From: Lactarius indigo
Taxonomy: Eukaryota; Basidiomycota; Agaricomycetes; Russulales; Russulaceae
NCBI GenBank assembly: GCA_025766275.1
Contig: JAFKAC010000116.1
Coordinates: 104,628 to 168,627 of the forward strand
Direction of reading: 5' to 3'
DNA length: 64,000 nucleotides
Shown: one piece after another, positions 40,711 through 52,186 of the stretch
How positions within the stretch are numbered: position 1 is the first letter of the stretch
How the letters are laid out: each line of letters begins with the position of its first letter
Position numbers and translations under genes: made by a program
Notes under the pieces: model-generated
Database searches by the model: none
Told to the model about the DNA's origin: nothing
Seen by the model: the letters and a program-made list of their open reading frames with translations, nothing else

Positions 40711-42133
40711 CACCATGCCCTCTCGCTCCTCCTCTGTAGAACGCCTCGTTGCTCGTGCCATGGAAAGAGGCTCCTTTGATGAAACACCCTCTGTCACACC
40801 CTCCTCTGGCTATTCTCCCTTCCCAGCACGACCCCCTTCCTTGCCCTCACTCATCCAGGAACCACAACCCATCGATCCCACCATGCCCAGCGTCATAGAA
40901 ACAGAAGGAGGAGGAATAGCCCTTCGCGTTCCCCCTCCTGGACACACAGCTCCCCCTACTCCCGAGATACACCGACCTACCACCTCCCCCCCTGATCCTA
41001 GAGTGACTATGGCTCGTCTCAGCGAAATAATCAACGACCCAATCATGGACGCACTCCCCATTAACTATGAAAGGATGCATATCACTGCTGAAGAAGACGA
41101 CGACCCTGGCTACCCCTTCTTCTTGAATGACCCCTGGAGCAGCCGCTATGTCCACTTCCTCATCCCTGACGATGCTGACCCAACCTCGTACATCTGAAAG
41201 GATGCCAAATGGATCAAGATCAGTGAGAACAAAGAAGATGTCGTCAGCACCATGGGCAAGAACCTCCCTCACTATGGCCTCCCCCTTTTCCTCCTTCCCA
41301 GAGACGACGACCCCCACAATCCAGCTCCCCCCATCACCTCAGCTCAGATGCAGAACTTGGACGAAGCTTCCCCCACAGCCAGACAAGTCGATGAAGTCCT
41401 AGAAGACCTGAAAGATGACCGCCTCACAGCAGAAATCTCCAGGACTCGCCGACTCTTGCGAAACCAGAAGGCCCTCCGAAAGGAGATCGAAGGCCTGTAC
41501 AAGACGATGGAGCCCCTCAAAAGGCACCTCCTCAACATGGACATGCAACTAACCAGCACCCGAAGAAGGTTGCAAGAACACAAGGCCTATGTCCGGATTG
41601 CAGACCGATGGCTCGCACTACACCCCCCTCCTCCGGAAGAAGAAACTCACCCCTTTGAAGTCCACCACACTCCTGCCCCTGCTCCACCTCGCTACCACTC
41701 CATGCCAAGACTCCATGACGAACCAGAAGGACCCAGCCCCTCTGCAGAAAGGAAGAAGAGACGCAAGCGCAGAGCCAACAAGAAGGAGACTGGCACCATC
41801 CGACTTTGTTACAGGTGTCAGTCTGAAGACCACCTCTCCTTCGCCTGCCCTCAAAAACAGAAGTTTTGCTGGAGGTGTTCTAGCACTGACCACTTCCCCT
41901 ATCAGTGCCTCTGGCCAGCCCCTGAAGAACGCACTCAGTGGTGTGGCAAGTGTTTTACCAGCAACAGCCACGAAGAAATCAAGTGCCCCAAGTATGAAAA
42001 TTGTCGCAAGTGTGGAACCCATGGTCCCTTCAACTTCCTTCGCCAACATCGCTGCCCCCTCCCTCGCGAAAGCACCCCCTCCAACGATGTAGACAATGAT
42101 GTCTATGACCTGATGGACTTCGAAGCACTCTAG
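40711..42133 (+). pseudogene. Gyp-2 3' accessory region with four zinc knuckles
   Basis: In Gyp-2 this region is in frame with pol and not separated by a stop, so it would be a C-terminal extension unless a start such as the ATG at 40714 (MPSRSSSVERLVARAMERG) is used. Order: Pro/Ser-rich; a conserved segment (HFLIPDDADP...KWIKISENKEDVVSTMG, 41155-41255); a coiled coil (RLLRNQKALRKEIEGLYK, about 41450-41510); a basic stretch (KKRRKRRANKK); then CYRCQSEDHLSFAC, CWRCSSTDHFPYQC, CGKCFTSNSHEEIKC and CRKCGTHG...HRC. One TGA (41195) interrupts the conserved segment. The counterpart in Gyp-1 is a separate ORF. Function unknown; RNA or DNA binding is the obvious guess. Confidence 0.8.
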
Positions 42134-42159
42134 GGAGAGTTGACTTAAAGAGGGGCTCA

Positions 42160-42739
42160 TGTTATGATCCGACGCTTCGGACCCAAGTCACAGTATGTCT
42201 CCACCCTGCCTTTCCCCTTCTGTACTATACCTTGTTACCAAAGGAGCTACTGTTACTAGTGGCGCTGTTTCTTTGATCCGAACTTCTGTTTACTCCGTTT
42301 AGTCTCTTTGATATTGTGTGGACTTGTGTTCATGTTGTTTGGAACCCTGTCCTATATAAACCTGTACCATAGACCGTAGGAAGCCAGACTTGGCTTCGTT
42401 TGCAAATCTAGCAACCTTGCCTCCGTACTTTGGTGTGACCTCGCCTTATCCTTCTCTTCTTGTGCATCCCCTACCTCAGTCCCTAACCAGGACACTTCGA
42501 AGTCTTTGCAGTTGAACTATATCAACGTGTTACACCTGTTATACTCTGTGCACTAGCAAGATCAAGTGTAGAGAAGTGTTAGACACTTCGGACGAGGAGT
42601 CCTACATTACAGAGTAGTGCTGCACCTTGTGCCACACGCTTATCACTAGTATTTCATAGCAATAAGACAACAGAGGTCTTCGCTTGATACTTGTGTGACT
42701 CAGAACCTTTAGAACCCACGCCCCTGCTAGGGCGTAACA
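42160..42739 (+). repeat. Gyp-2 3' LTR
   Basis: 580 bp, preceded by the purine-rich TTAAAGAGGGGCTCA and followed by the second CATGG. Confidence 0.95.
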
Positions 42740-42744
42740 CATGG

Positions 42745-44392
42745 CCCTTATGTGCGTGAAATCATGGAATACATCTCTGCCATGCGTCTGAGGGGTGGTG
42801 CCCCCTCTGACATGGATATCAGTGACGATGAGGATGTCCTGGCCGGCCTCCCCTCACCGGGGGCTGCCACGGTTGCCAAATTGGTTGCCATGGTTCCCTC
42901 TCCCGTCCTTTCTGCACCGCCCACCCCGGCTGTGGGTGCCACGCACGAGGCACCCATTGTGATCAGCTTGGGCAGCTCGGGCCCAGTAGAGCTCCCTCAA
43001 GATGCCATGCATGCTTGGGTGATGGCGTTGGATGCTGCAGCCCGCTCGGGCCACGTCTCCTTGACGCCCCCTCCCCTTAGTCGCCGCCCTTCTCTCATGT
43101 TCGCCACTCAGGTGGATGCACCCCCCCCTGACGGGGGCAGTAGTGACTCTTCATCTACTCCCACAGCCACGCCGTCGCAGAGTGACTTTGACTGTCCTGC
43201 TGAATGGGGTTCACACATGCCTTCAGTGCATTCCTCGGTTGGCCGGGACCCAGGCACTCACCCGAGGGTGCCCATTGTCCTTGACACCCCGATGGAATCC
43301 TCCATACCCACAACTGCCTCCACTGACCATGCTCCCCCTGTAGACATGGGTTGCGTGCGCCGCAGTGGGAAGATGTCAAGTGCCCGGATCGCGGTCGCTC
43401 CCTCTTCCTCCCTGGACATAGTGGTTTCCTGGGAATCGTCACAATTGCGAGACGCCCTTGCTGTTCTGCAGGTGGCCGTCGCTCAACAACATGCACCCCC
43501 TGCCCCTGTGGAGGTGGACCCCGCCCCGGCTGAGGCTGATGCTTTACGCATTGACCTCACAGGCATGCTCCACCCTCAAATGCTTGGGTACTCTTACTAC
43601 TTGCAGACGGACCCGATCCTCCCCATTGCTGGGAGTGCTGCTCTTGCCTCACAGCAGAGTGTTGACAATGCCTTCCAGGTGGTCAACAACGCGCTCTCCC
43701 TTGGGCTGGGTTCTGGTACCCACCAACAATGCATCCTCTACCCTACCAATTGGTTCCGTGGCACCATGCTACTGCTGGCGGCCATGGTCTGTGGGTGCCT
43801 GGTGAGTGATGACCTCCATGCAGCCGGTGAATTGTCTATGGCCCCCTTTGGGGATATGCTCCAAATTCTGGATGGGCTTCCCCCCATCTCTAACACTTTA
43901 CAGCTTGCGCGCCATCTGAGCGACCACCTCTCCTCCCTGCTTTCTGTGGCTGGAGAGGATCGCCAGTCGCGGCCTCAACTTTGGGAGTCAGTAAGGCGCG
44001 AAGAGCGCAATGCTCTGCGGGAAGTGGCGCAGCTGTCGGTGGAGGCAGACGTCCAACGTGGTGTGACGAGTTTGTCACGACTACTCATGGCATGGCCATT
44101 GATGATGCTGTCACCTCCCTCATCACCATGCTCCAGGTGGCAGACCAGGAAGACCTTTCTGCTCATGCTCTCACCTGTATCGCCATTGCGTGCGTGGCCT
44201 GGGAACCTGACCACAAACATCACATCGCAGAACAGAAGGCAGCATGGATGGCAGAAGTCGCTGAACAACAGCGTACTGCTGCCATTCAGGAGGGTGAGTG
44301 ACAATGGCGAGAGTGGAAGGATACTGAGTTAGCCAAGGCTTGCGCCACAGCCCTTCGTAACCTCTCCCTCAATGAAGTCATTCGCTCCTGCG
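42745..44392 (+). pseudogene. LINE ORF1, segment 3
   Basis: Resumes the ORF1 frame after Gyp-2 (ARHG-PYVREIMEYISAM). Acidic, Pro/Ser-rich, then a helical region (DPILPIAGSAALASQQSVDNAF). A frameshift near 44030-44070 moves the reading into the frame that continues DEFVTTTHGMAIDDAV...EQQRTAAIQEGE, followed by a TGA at 44299-44301 and QWREWKDTELAKACATAL. Gyp-4 interrupts at RSC; the frame resumes at 52187. Confidence 0.8.
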
Positions 44393-44892
44393 TGTTACGG
44401 TACGGACTTGATAACTCATTACACACGACTCATGACCGGTTATGACTACAGTCCGGTATTGATATTAGTCATGGACTCTTACTTCGTATCAGTCAGCATA
44501 GTAGTTTGCATGTGATTGTGACTCATGTATGACTCATTCCTAGGATAGCTGTACTAGGGTTCAAGCTAGTTACGCTATTGGTTACCTATTGTTTCTAGCG
44601 GCGCTTTAAAGCCTGCGCGTATTTGTATAAGTAGTCGTCTCGGAAGACCAGGAGTCCCCATCTTGGTCTTCTTCAATCCACCACTTGATTCGTCTTTTGT
44701 CTGCCTTAGTCTCGGACTAAGTGTGTCTCCACTGCTATCCACCAAGGGATAGTACTTCTTCACTTTTGCTACAGTGTGTGCCAGTGTGCCCCTGTTTAGC
44801 ACGCGTTGGGTTGACACATGATCCCCATTTGCCGAGCTTTCGATTACGCCTGTCCAGAGTCCAAGTCGGACTAACGCCAGTGGAGCGTAACA
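44393..44892 (+). repeat. Gyp-4 5' LTR
   Basis: TGTTACGGTACG...GAGCGTAACA. TATAA at 44626-44630; predicted transcript start ATCTTGGTCTT at 44660-44670. One ATG (44818, in CACATG) opens an 18-codon uORF; the 3' LTR has CATGTG at the same place. Confidence 0.93.
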
Positions 44893-44894
44893 TT

Positions 44895-44905
44895 AAGACC
44901 AAGAT
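44895..44905 (+). promoter_or_regulatory. Gyp-4 self-priming site
   Basis: AAGACCAAGAT, 2 nt inside the LTR, is the exact reverse complement of ATCTTGGTCTT at 44660-44670. Confidence 0.86.
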
Positions 44906-44910
44906 CCTCA

Positions 44911-46871
44911 TTGTGGCATACTCAACCAGAGATCAGTGGACGTCCTTCCGTCCCTATCACATTGAACGACGAGGAGATCGCAACGTACCAACAAGATTCT
45001 TGGAAGCAGCTCAGTGGAGAGAACGAGGAGAAGATACTGGATACTTTGTAGAGTTTAACGGTCCTAACTGTTTCCGACCCGTTGAGTTTAATTTCGAACA
45101 TCTCTGTTGGGTCGAGGTTACTTGGAACCCCATAGACCATCGCTGGGACATCGTACGACCAGCAGGAAGAAACTACAATTGCGACATCAACGCGCGAGAA
45201 CTTAATAGCTGCGCGGATTACGGTCCCATTGACGGGCAAGCACAAGAACACACAGACGAAGGAATTAGCGGAGAAGAAGCTTCCGAAAACCAATCACCAA
45301 GTAGGGGAACAACGCCAGCAGAAGAAGCTAGCCTAGGGGCCATTGGCGATCACATCATACAACAAACTGAGTCCTTGACCATTCACCAACCCGAACCAGA
45401 AGTAATTCATATTCACAGTCCAGCAGTTGCAATGGCAACAGCCACTATCACACAAGAAGACGTACAGCTCACCATTGAAGCAAGGGATCAAATAGCCCTA
45501 GAAGAACAACGACGCATCGCAGAAGAATCTTGGGCTAACTTAGCTCCCATTAACCCCTACACAGGTCATCGAATGACCAACGATGATGTAGCAATCCATC
45601 GAGCCATCGGCCCAGACGTTGCCAATCCCCCCAGTGGAGGAGGTGGACCCCCTGGCGATCTCCCAGGAGGAGGACCCCTGCCAAGAGGATCAGGATTTGG
45701 GGGGTTCCCTGGAGGATTCCCGGGAGGACCACCAGGAGGAGGACACCCCGGAGGAGGATTACCAGGTGCAGGTCCCATTGCCCCTCCCCCAAGTAACAAA
45801 TTAGCTGGTGAAGCACCAACAGTATTCGATGGAGAACGCGCAAAAGTAGAAGCGTTCCTCACCCAGTGGCATGTCTACTGGGGGATGAACGCAGATGAAG
45901 GCATTATGGCAACACCATATCGACAAGCCCTACTCTTCTTATCTTATATCAAGGGCGTCAATGTCAGCGAATGGGTATTGGCGATGCTCACCTGGCTTAA
46001 TGGCCAGATACAAACAGGAATACCCTGTACCAGTGAAGGACTATGGAATGAAGTCACGCGCAGCTTCATGCAGCGCTTCCGAAATACAATGGAGCAAGAA
46101 CAAGCTCAATACGAGCTCAAAAAAGGAGTCAAGATGATTGGGGGCAATCTAGATGAGTATTGCACCCAATTCGAACAGTTAATACGCTGTGCTCAGTACC
46201 GGCTCGATGATCCGCAAACACTAGATCTATTTGCAAGTGGATTACCAAAAGACCTATATGAGAAGGTCTACACTCTCAACAATCCCCAAAATTACCGCGA
46301 GTGGAAAGAAGCAGCCACTACCCGTCAACAGCAATACCTTCACCTCAAGGCGGTACTCAACAAAGGAGCGCCCTCAGGACAAGGACAAGGGCGACCGTGT
46401 CAGCAACGACAATGGCAAGGACCACCTAGAAGTTCCTGGCAACCAAGAAATCTGCCTCAAGATCCAAATGCAATGGATACCTCCGCAGATCGAATTCGAG
46501 GGTGGCTGGCAGGAGCCGAAGATATACTCACTCCCCGCCCCCCATACCGACCAAGAGGAGGATTCCTTCAAAGAGGAGGAGGATGTAATAATCAAAGGCC
46601 AGTCACTTGCTACAACTGTGGAAAGGACAGACACATGGCCTGCGATTGTAGACAGCCGCGCGGAGGTTACCAGCCTCAAGCATCAGCCAGTCGCTATGTT
46701 GATACCGACTACCATCAACAAGAACCAGAGGTCGCTACTAGGGCGGTTCAAGACGTGCCCCCTCAACAGCGTGCCAGTGATTGGCTTAACGGAGTAGTGG
46801 GAGAATCGGATGACGTAAAGGACATTATCCTCCAACAGTTGTGGAAAAAGGAGGGTTTTCAGGACGCCTGA
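44911..46871 (+). CDS. Gyp-4 Gag with ATG-less N-terminal extension
   Basis: A frame of about 650 codons from GTG-GCA (44911; A at -3, G at +4). No ATG in any frame from there to 45432 (MATATITQEDV), codon 174. The extension contains a folded-looking domain (FRPVEFNFEHLCWVEV, NPIDHRWDIV), comparable to the Gyp-2 and Gyp-3 N-terminal domains, then an acidic stretch. The core Gag has a Gly/Pro-rich linker, the Gag fold (about 45820-46340) and the zinc knuckle CYNCGKDRHMACDC (about 46609). It ends at TGA 46869-46871 just after GGGTTTT. No internal stop. GTG use is inference. Confidence 0.85.
46853..46859 (+). promoter_or_regulatory. Gyp-4 -1 frameshift heptamer
   Basis: G-GGT-TTT in the Gag frame is a canonical X-XXY-YYZ slippery site, four codons before the stop. 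The -1 frame reads FSGRLNPSAWVRA, conserved with Gyp-1. Confidence 0.82.
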
Positions 46872-49800
46872 ACCCATCGGCCTGGGTAAGGGCAGTTAAT
46901 TGTAACAGTGTAATCATGACTCGCTATCGTTCTATGAGAGTTCCAGTATCGATTCGCACCAGTTACGCAATGGCCAACATATGAGCACTCGTTGACTCAG
47001 GAGCAACCCACTGCTTCATGAAGCCCTCCTTCACAAAGAGGATGGGACTTGGAACCAAACAACTCGACATCCCAAAGAAAATATGGAATATTGATAACAC
47101 GGAAAATAAGTCGGGGCGTATCACTCATTATACCAATGTCGATGTTCAAACTAAAGGCATTCACAAGGAGATCCGCTTCCTCATTACAGATATCGGCAAC
47201 GAAGATATCGTATTAGGATATCCCTGGCTCGCCAACTATGACCCACATATCAAATGGTCACAAGCCGCTATACATGAGGATATGCTCCCTATCATTATTT
47301 GATCAACTAATCCTTACATCAAGACAACGCCGGTCGTTGCAACAACCACCGTCCAGAACGATGACTACGAAATAGTGCATTCTTGTGTTATCACGGACGA
47401 ACAGCGACAACAATTCGAAGAAGGATGCCGAATCCAAGCCACAGCCACCAACCTTGCTATTGCCGCTCAACAATACGTCACTAAAGCTGAGTTACCACCC
47501 GAGTATTGCGAGTTCGAATGTCTCTTCAGTGAAGAAGCATCAAACAGGTCTCCACCCAGCAGGCCCTGGGATCACACCATCGAATTTAAACCCGGAACTG
47601 CTGATGCGATTGACTGCAAAATATACCCTATGACTCAAGAAGAAGACAAGAAACTACGCGAATGGATTGACGAGTAGTTAAAGAAGGGGTATATACGACC
47701 TTCTAAATCTCCATATGCTTCGTCTTTCTTTTTCATCAAAAAGAAGGATGGGAAGTTGCAACCCGTCCAGGACTATTGGAAGATCAATGCAGTCACCATC
47801 CGCAATCAATACCCACTCCCTCTCATTTCTGACCTCATCACCAACCTTAGCAATGCCCACATCTACACCAAGCTCAACGTTAGATGGGGGTACAATAATA
47901 TACACATCAAAGAAGGAGACGAAGAGAAGGCAGTGTTTAAAACGCGTTACGGCCTGTTCGAACCTACGGTGATGTTCTTCGGCCTAACCAACTCCCCGGC
48001 AACGTTCCAGACCATGATGAACTTCATCTTCAGGGACATTATCGCGAAACACGAAAAACGAGGAATGGTTATTTGGGTTTACATGGACGACATCGGCATC
48101 GCTACAGGACTAAATCACTCACTACCGGATCATATAGACGCAGTCAAAGATGTCCTTCACGTATCAGCGGAACATGATTTGTACTACAAGCTCGAAAAAT
48201 GTCTTTTCCACTCCCCACACATGGATTACCTGGGGGTAATCCTTGAAAAGGGGGTGACACGTATGGACCCCGTTAAAATTTCGGGCATTAAGGACTGGCC
48301 TATGCCAACTAAAGTTAAGGACGTCTGCTCCTTCCTTGGTTTTTGCAATTTTTACCAACTGTTCATACAAGGATTTGTGACCAAAGCACGACCTCTCAAC
48401 AAACTCACCTGCAAAAACACCGAATGGCATTGGGGAACCGAAGAAGAGAAGGCATTCCAAGACCTCAAAACACTCGTTACCAGTGAACCCGTTCTTGCAC
48501 ACCCCGACCTCACTCAACAATTTGAATTGGAAGTTGACGCATCAGGCTTTGCAACAGGAGCAGTCCTCCTTCAACGCAAAACAGATGGTAAACAACACCC
48601 CATTGGCTACTACTCGTCCACTCTCAACGAGGCCGAACGAAATTACAATATTTACGACCTCGAACTCCTAGCAATCGTCAAGGCCTTCCGCCACTGGAGA
48701 CCCCTTTTAGTGGGCTCCCCTCACAAAATCAAAGTATTCTCCGATCACCTTAACCTGCAATATTGGAAGTCCCCACAGAAGATTAGCAGGCACATAGCCA
48801 GGGAAGTACTCGAACTCTCAGAATACGATTTCAAAATTCACCACATCAAGGGTACCTCCAATGAACGCGCTGACGCACTATCACGAAGACCAGATTACGA
48901 CCAAGGAGAAAATGACAACGAAGGAATAACGGTACTGCCGGAAAGCGTCTTCGTACGCGCCGCTACGCTGGAAGAACCACAACACCCACACTGGAGACCT
49001 GAAATCCTACCCGTTGAAATCACCCCAGGACACCCCATTTATGAGCAAGACATAGCTAAGTTGAAGCCTTGGGTCGACGCTCATAAGCTAAAAGACATCG
49101 AAGGAACGTGGTATAAGGACGGACGCCGAGTGGTTACCAGTGGCATCCATGACAAACGTACCATCATCGCTGCCCATCACGACTCCCCTGTCTATGGCCA
49201 TCCAGGTATCAAACGCACTCTCCAACTCACTGAACGGCATTACTGGTGGCCACAGATGAAAAACGACATTACAGATTACGTCAAAGGCTGTGCAGAATGC
49301 CAATGGCACAAAGTCAACCTCCAACCCATCAAAGCGCCATTACAACCCATCTACCCCAAACCGGAAGCCCTACCATTTGAAACCATCGCCGTGGACTTCA
49401 TCACCAAGCTTCCTATTTCTCGTGGCTACGACTCCATTCTCACAGTAACGGACCATGACTGCACTAAGGCAGCTATCTTCATTCCCTGCAACGAAGAAAT
49501 AACCGCCAAAGGGACGGCTGCCCTGTACGTCTCCCATGTCTTCCCACGATTCGGACTTCCCTCGCGTGTCATCAGTGATCGAGACCCCCGTTTCGCTTCC
49601 AAATTTATGCAAGAGATATGCAAGATTCTTGGCATAAGCCAAAACATCTCGACCACCTATCATCCTAGAACCGACGGCCAATCAGGACGAACAAATCAAT
49701 GGCTGGAGCAATATCTCCACTTTTGGGTAAACGAGCGACAAGACGACTGGGTTCGTTATCTGCCTATGGCAGAATTCATGCATAACAACTGGCCCAATGA

Positions 49801-50440
49801 GACTACACGGGAATCCCCTTTCTTCCTCCTATCAGGGTTCAACCCTTGCGCTGATTGGACTGATAGACCTTCCCCTATCCCACAAGTATCGTTAAGGTTA
49901 GATCAATTCAAACAAGCGCGACAACGTGCCTTCTCCTGCATGCTCCGGGCGCAAAAGTCATGGGTTAAACACAAAGATACGCCCAAATTCCAAGAAGGAG
50001 ACCTTGTGTGGCTAGAAGGATGCCACTTACGCACACACCAACCAACCACAAAACTAGCTGCTAAACGGCATGGACCATTTAAGGTCATCCAGGTGATGTC
50101 CCCTGTCAACTATCGCCTCGAACTTCCCACGCAGTGGAGCATCCATGATGTCTTCCACATAGATCTTCTCACACCTTATCGTGAAACACCCATGCACGGA
50201 CCAAATTATCAGCGCCCACCACCTGATTTGGTCGACAACAAAGAAGAATACAAGGTCGAGAAGATTCTAGATTCTCGGCGATTCAGCAGAAGACGTCGAC
50301 TCCAGTATCTTGTGAAATGGAAGGGGTATCCGGACTCCGACAATCAGTGGATAGATAAGGATGACGTATTTGCCAATGAAGCCATTTGGGAGTTCAAACA
50401 TTCCAATCCCAACAGAGAAACGCATATAAGGATGGCCTCT
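46859..50440 (+). pseudogene. Gyp-4 pol
   Basis: -1 frame with no frameshifts. Stops: TGA 46982, TGA 47300, TAG 47675. Protease LVDSGATHC (about 46990). RT TKLNVRWGYNNI (the usual first Asp of KLD is Asn) and YMDD (about 48083). RNase H VDASGFATGAVL, ELLAIVKAFRHWRPLL and SDHLNLQYW. Integrase zinc region (HDSPVYGHPG...GCAECQWHK) and core VDFITKL, ISDRDPRF and TDGQSGRTNQ (the catalytic Glu of SER appears as Gly). Chromodomain YKVEKILDSRRFSRR...YLVKWKGYPDSDNQW (50250-50350). Not functional. Confidence 0.9.
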
Positions 50441-51646
50441 TGTCGTGATAAGTCCCCATCATTCACTCATCCCATGTCCTCTACTCGATGCAATGACCAG
50501 CTCGCACTCCTCTCCACCCTCGTCAATGACTCCTCTGCCACACTCGTCGACCCCGACACCACCAACAACACCGCAACTGCTAGAGCTGCGGCTGGAAGCT
50601 GTACCTCCCTGCAGCATGAGGAAGATGGCCCTATCACTAGTGAAGAACTGTACCAGACATTGCAACGATTCCCTGTGCCCATACAGGGAGTTGTCGACGA
50701 TGATCCAGCAGCAACTCAACCAGCACCTCCGTCAATGTACGCCCTCACAAACCCCGACACTGGTGAGCCCGAAGTCCTCATCACCGAAGACGAGTTGTTT
50801 TGGCTTCAAGCAGCTGTCCTGCGCGGTGAAACCACCGAACACCATGCAGAAGTACGAGCAAGAATGGAAGGAGACGGCGGCGCAGTGGCAGCAGGAGCAA
50901 CTGCATATCGCTGCCTGCCGACGCCGGATGATGAAGGAACGGAAGGAGTATTGGATGAAGATGAGGATGAAGATGAGCTTGGAGACCACTACCCCATCAG
51001 GCACGCGTTCCTTAACCATGAATTCTACACTGAAGATCCAGCAGCCACTCCCTTCCTCGTTGACGCAGTGGGGAACCCTCTTCACAGAGGACGAGTCGCC
51101 GTGGCACAAGCGGCTCGTTATACACCAATGGGCGAACGAGACCCAGCAACCAGAGCAGTTGTCCCTGAAGGGTTCCGGATCAATTGAGGACCCAATTACA
51201 TTCCATTCCCGATCAAGCTCCCCAACAGACCGACGATACAAGCCTCCCACGTACAGGTTATCCGCAGAGGAGACCCCTTCGTACTCGGATTAGTTCCGGG
51301 ATCTGGCTTTCTCTATGGCAAACCCCTTTACGCAACACTGCATCTCCCGAAGGACAACTGGGCTTTTATACCCCACGAGGAGTATTTCATGCTCTGCAAT
51401 TGACACCCCACTGACCTACTACTGATGCGCATTGGAGATGTCACTCTCACTCAAGAATTGCACCGGTTCAGGCAATTTGCGTTTGCCGAAGACCAACTGG
51501 AGAAGCGGATCCGACAACTACAGCTGGAAAAGGAGATGGTGGTTCAGGACAAAAGGGACAGTCTCTATCGCCTTGAGCGAGCTAATATATTAGCACGCAT
51601 GGAGGATGAAGCGGAACGAATGAGGCAGGAATCGCAAGCGGATTAG
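50441..51646 (+). pseudogene. Gyp-4 3' accessory region
   Basis: In frame with pol, no stop between them. Pro/Ser/Asp-rich, acidic run (DEDEDEDELG), then the conserved segment (YIPFPIKLPNRPTIQA...VQVIRRGD..VLGLVPGSG, about 51195-51290) and a coiled coil (FAEDQLEKRIRQLQLEKEM, about 51484-51540). TGA at 51185 and 51401. It ends ESQAD-stop without zinc knuckles, unlike Gyp-1 and Gyp-2. Confidence 0.7.
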
Positions 51647-51678
51647 TGAGGTGGGCCTCACTCCTGAAAAGGGGGTGA

Positions 51679-52186
51679 TGTTACGGTACGGACTTGATAA
51701 CTCATTACACACGACTCATGACCGGTTATGACTACAGTCCGGTATTGATATTAGTCATGGACTCTTACTTCGTATCAGTCAGCATAGTAGTCTGCATGTG
51801 ATTGTGACTCATGTATGACTCATTCCTAGGATAGCTGTACTAGGGTTCGAGCTAGTTACGCTATTGGTTACCTATTGTTTCTAGCGGCACTTTAAAGCCT
51901 GCGTGTATTTGTATAAGTAGTCGTCTCGGAAGACCAGGAGTCCCCATCTTGGTCTTCTTCAATCCACCACTTGATTCGTCTTTTGTCTGCCTTAGTCTCG
52001 GACTAAGTGTGTCTCCACTGCTATCCACCAAGGGATAGTACTTCTTCACTTTTGCTACAGTGTGTGCCAGTGTGCCCCTGTTTAGCATGCGTTGGGTTGA
52101 CATGTGATCCCCATTCGCCGAGCTTTTGCTAAGTCGATTACGCCTGTCCAGAGTCCAAGTCGGACTAACGCCAGTGGAGTGTAACA
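51679..52186 (+). repeat. Gyp-4 3' LTR
   Basis: 508 bp, preceded by the purine tract AAAAGGGGGTGA. It has 8 bp (TTGCTAAG-like) absent from the 5' LTR near 52125. Confidence 0.92.

Larger units (their letters stand above)
24990..42739 (+). mobile_element. Gyp-2: Ty3/gypsy chromovirus containing Gyp-3
   Basis: LTRs of 580 bp at 24990-25569 and 42160-42739, with target duplication CATGG (24985-24989 and 42740-42744). Without Gyp-3 it is about 7.95 kb. By my count the LTRs differ at about four sites, all transitions, so it is younger than Gyp-1. Gag is open; Pol has one TGA, and the fused 3' accessory region a second. Confidence 0.96.
44393..52186 (+). mobile_element. Gyp-4: Ty3/gypsy chromovirus, decayed
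   Basis: LTRs at 44393-44892 (500 bp) and 51679-52186 (508 bp) differ by an 8-bp indel and about nine substitutions, mostly transitions. The target duplication is imperfect: TGCG before and TGCA after. It carries self-priming sites, an open gag, a pol with three stops, and an accessory region fused to pol. Inserted in LINE ORF1. Confidence 0.94.

Noticed and set aside
44721..44910. Gyp-4 Gag starting inside the 5' LTR at 44721
   Set aside because: The open frame does extend there, but the conserved Gag-like sequence begins at the GTG-GCA after the priming site, and the LTR part encodes no Gag-like sequence.
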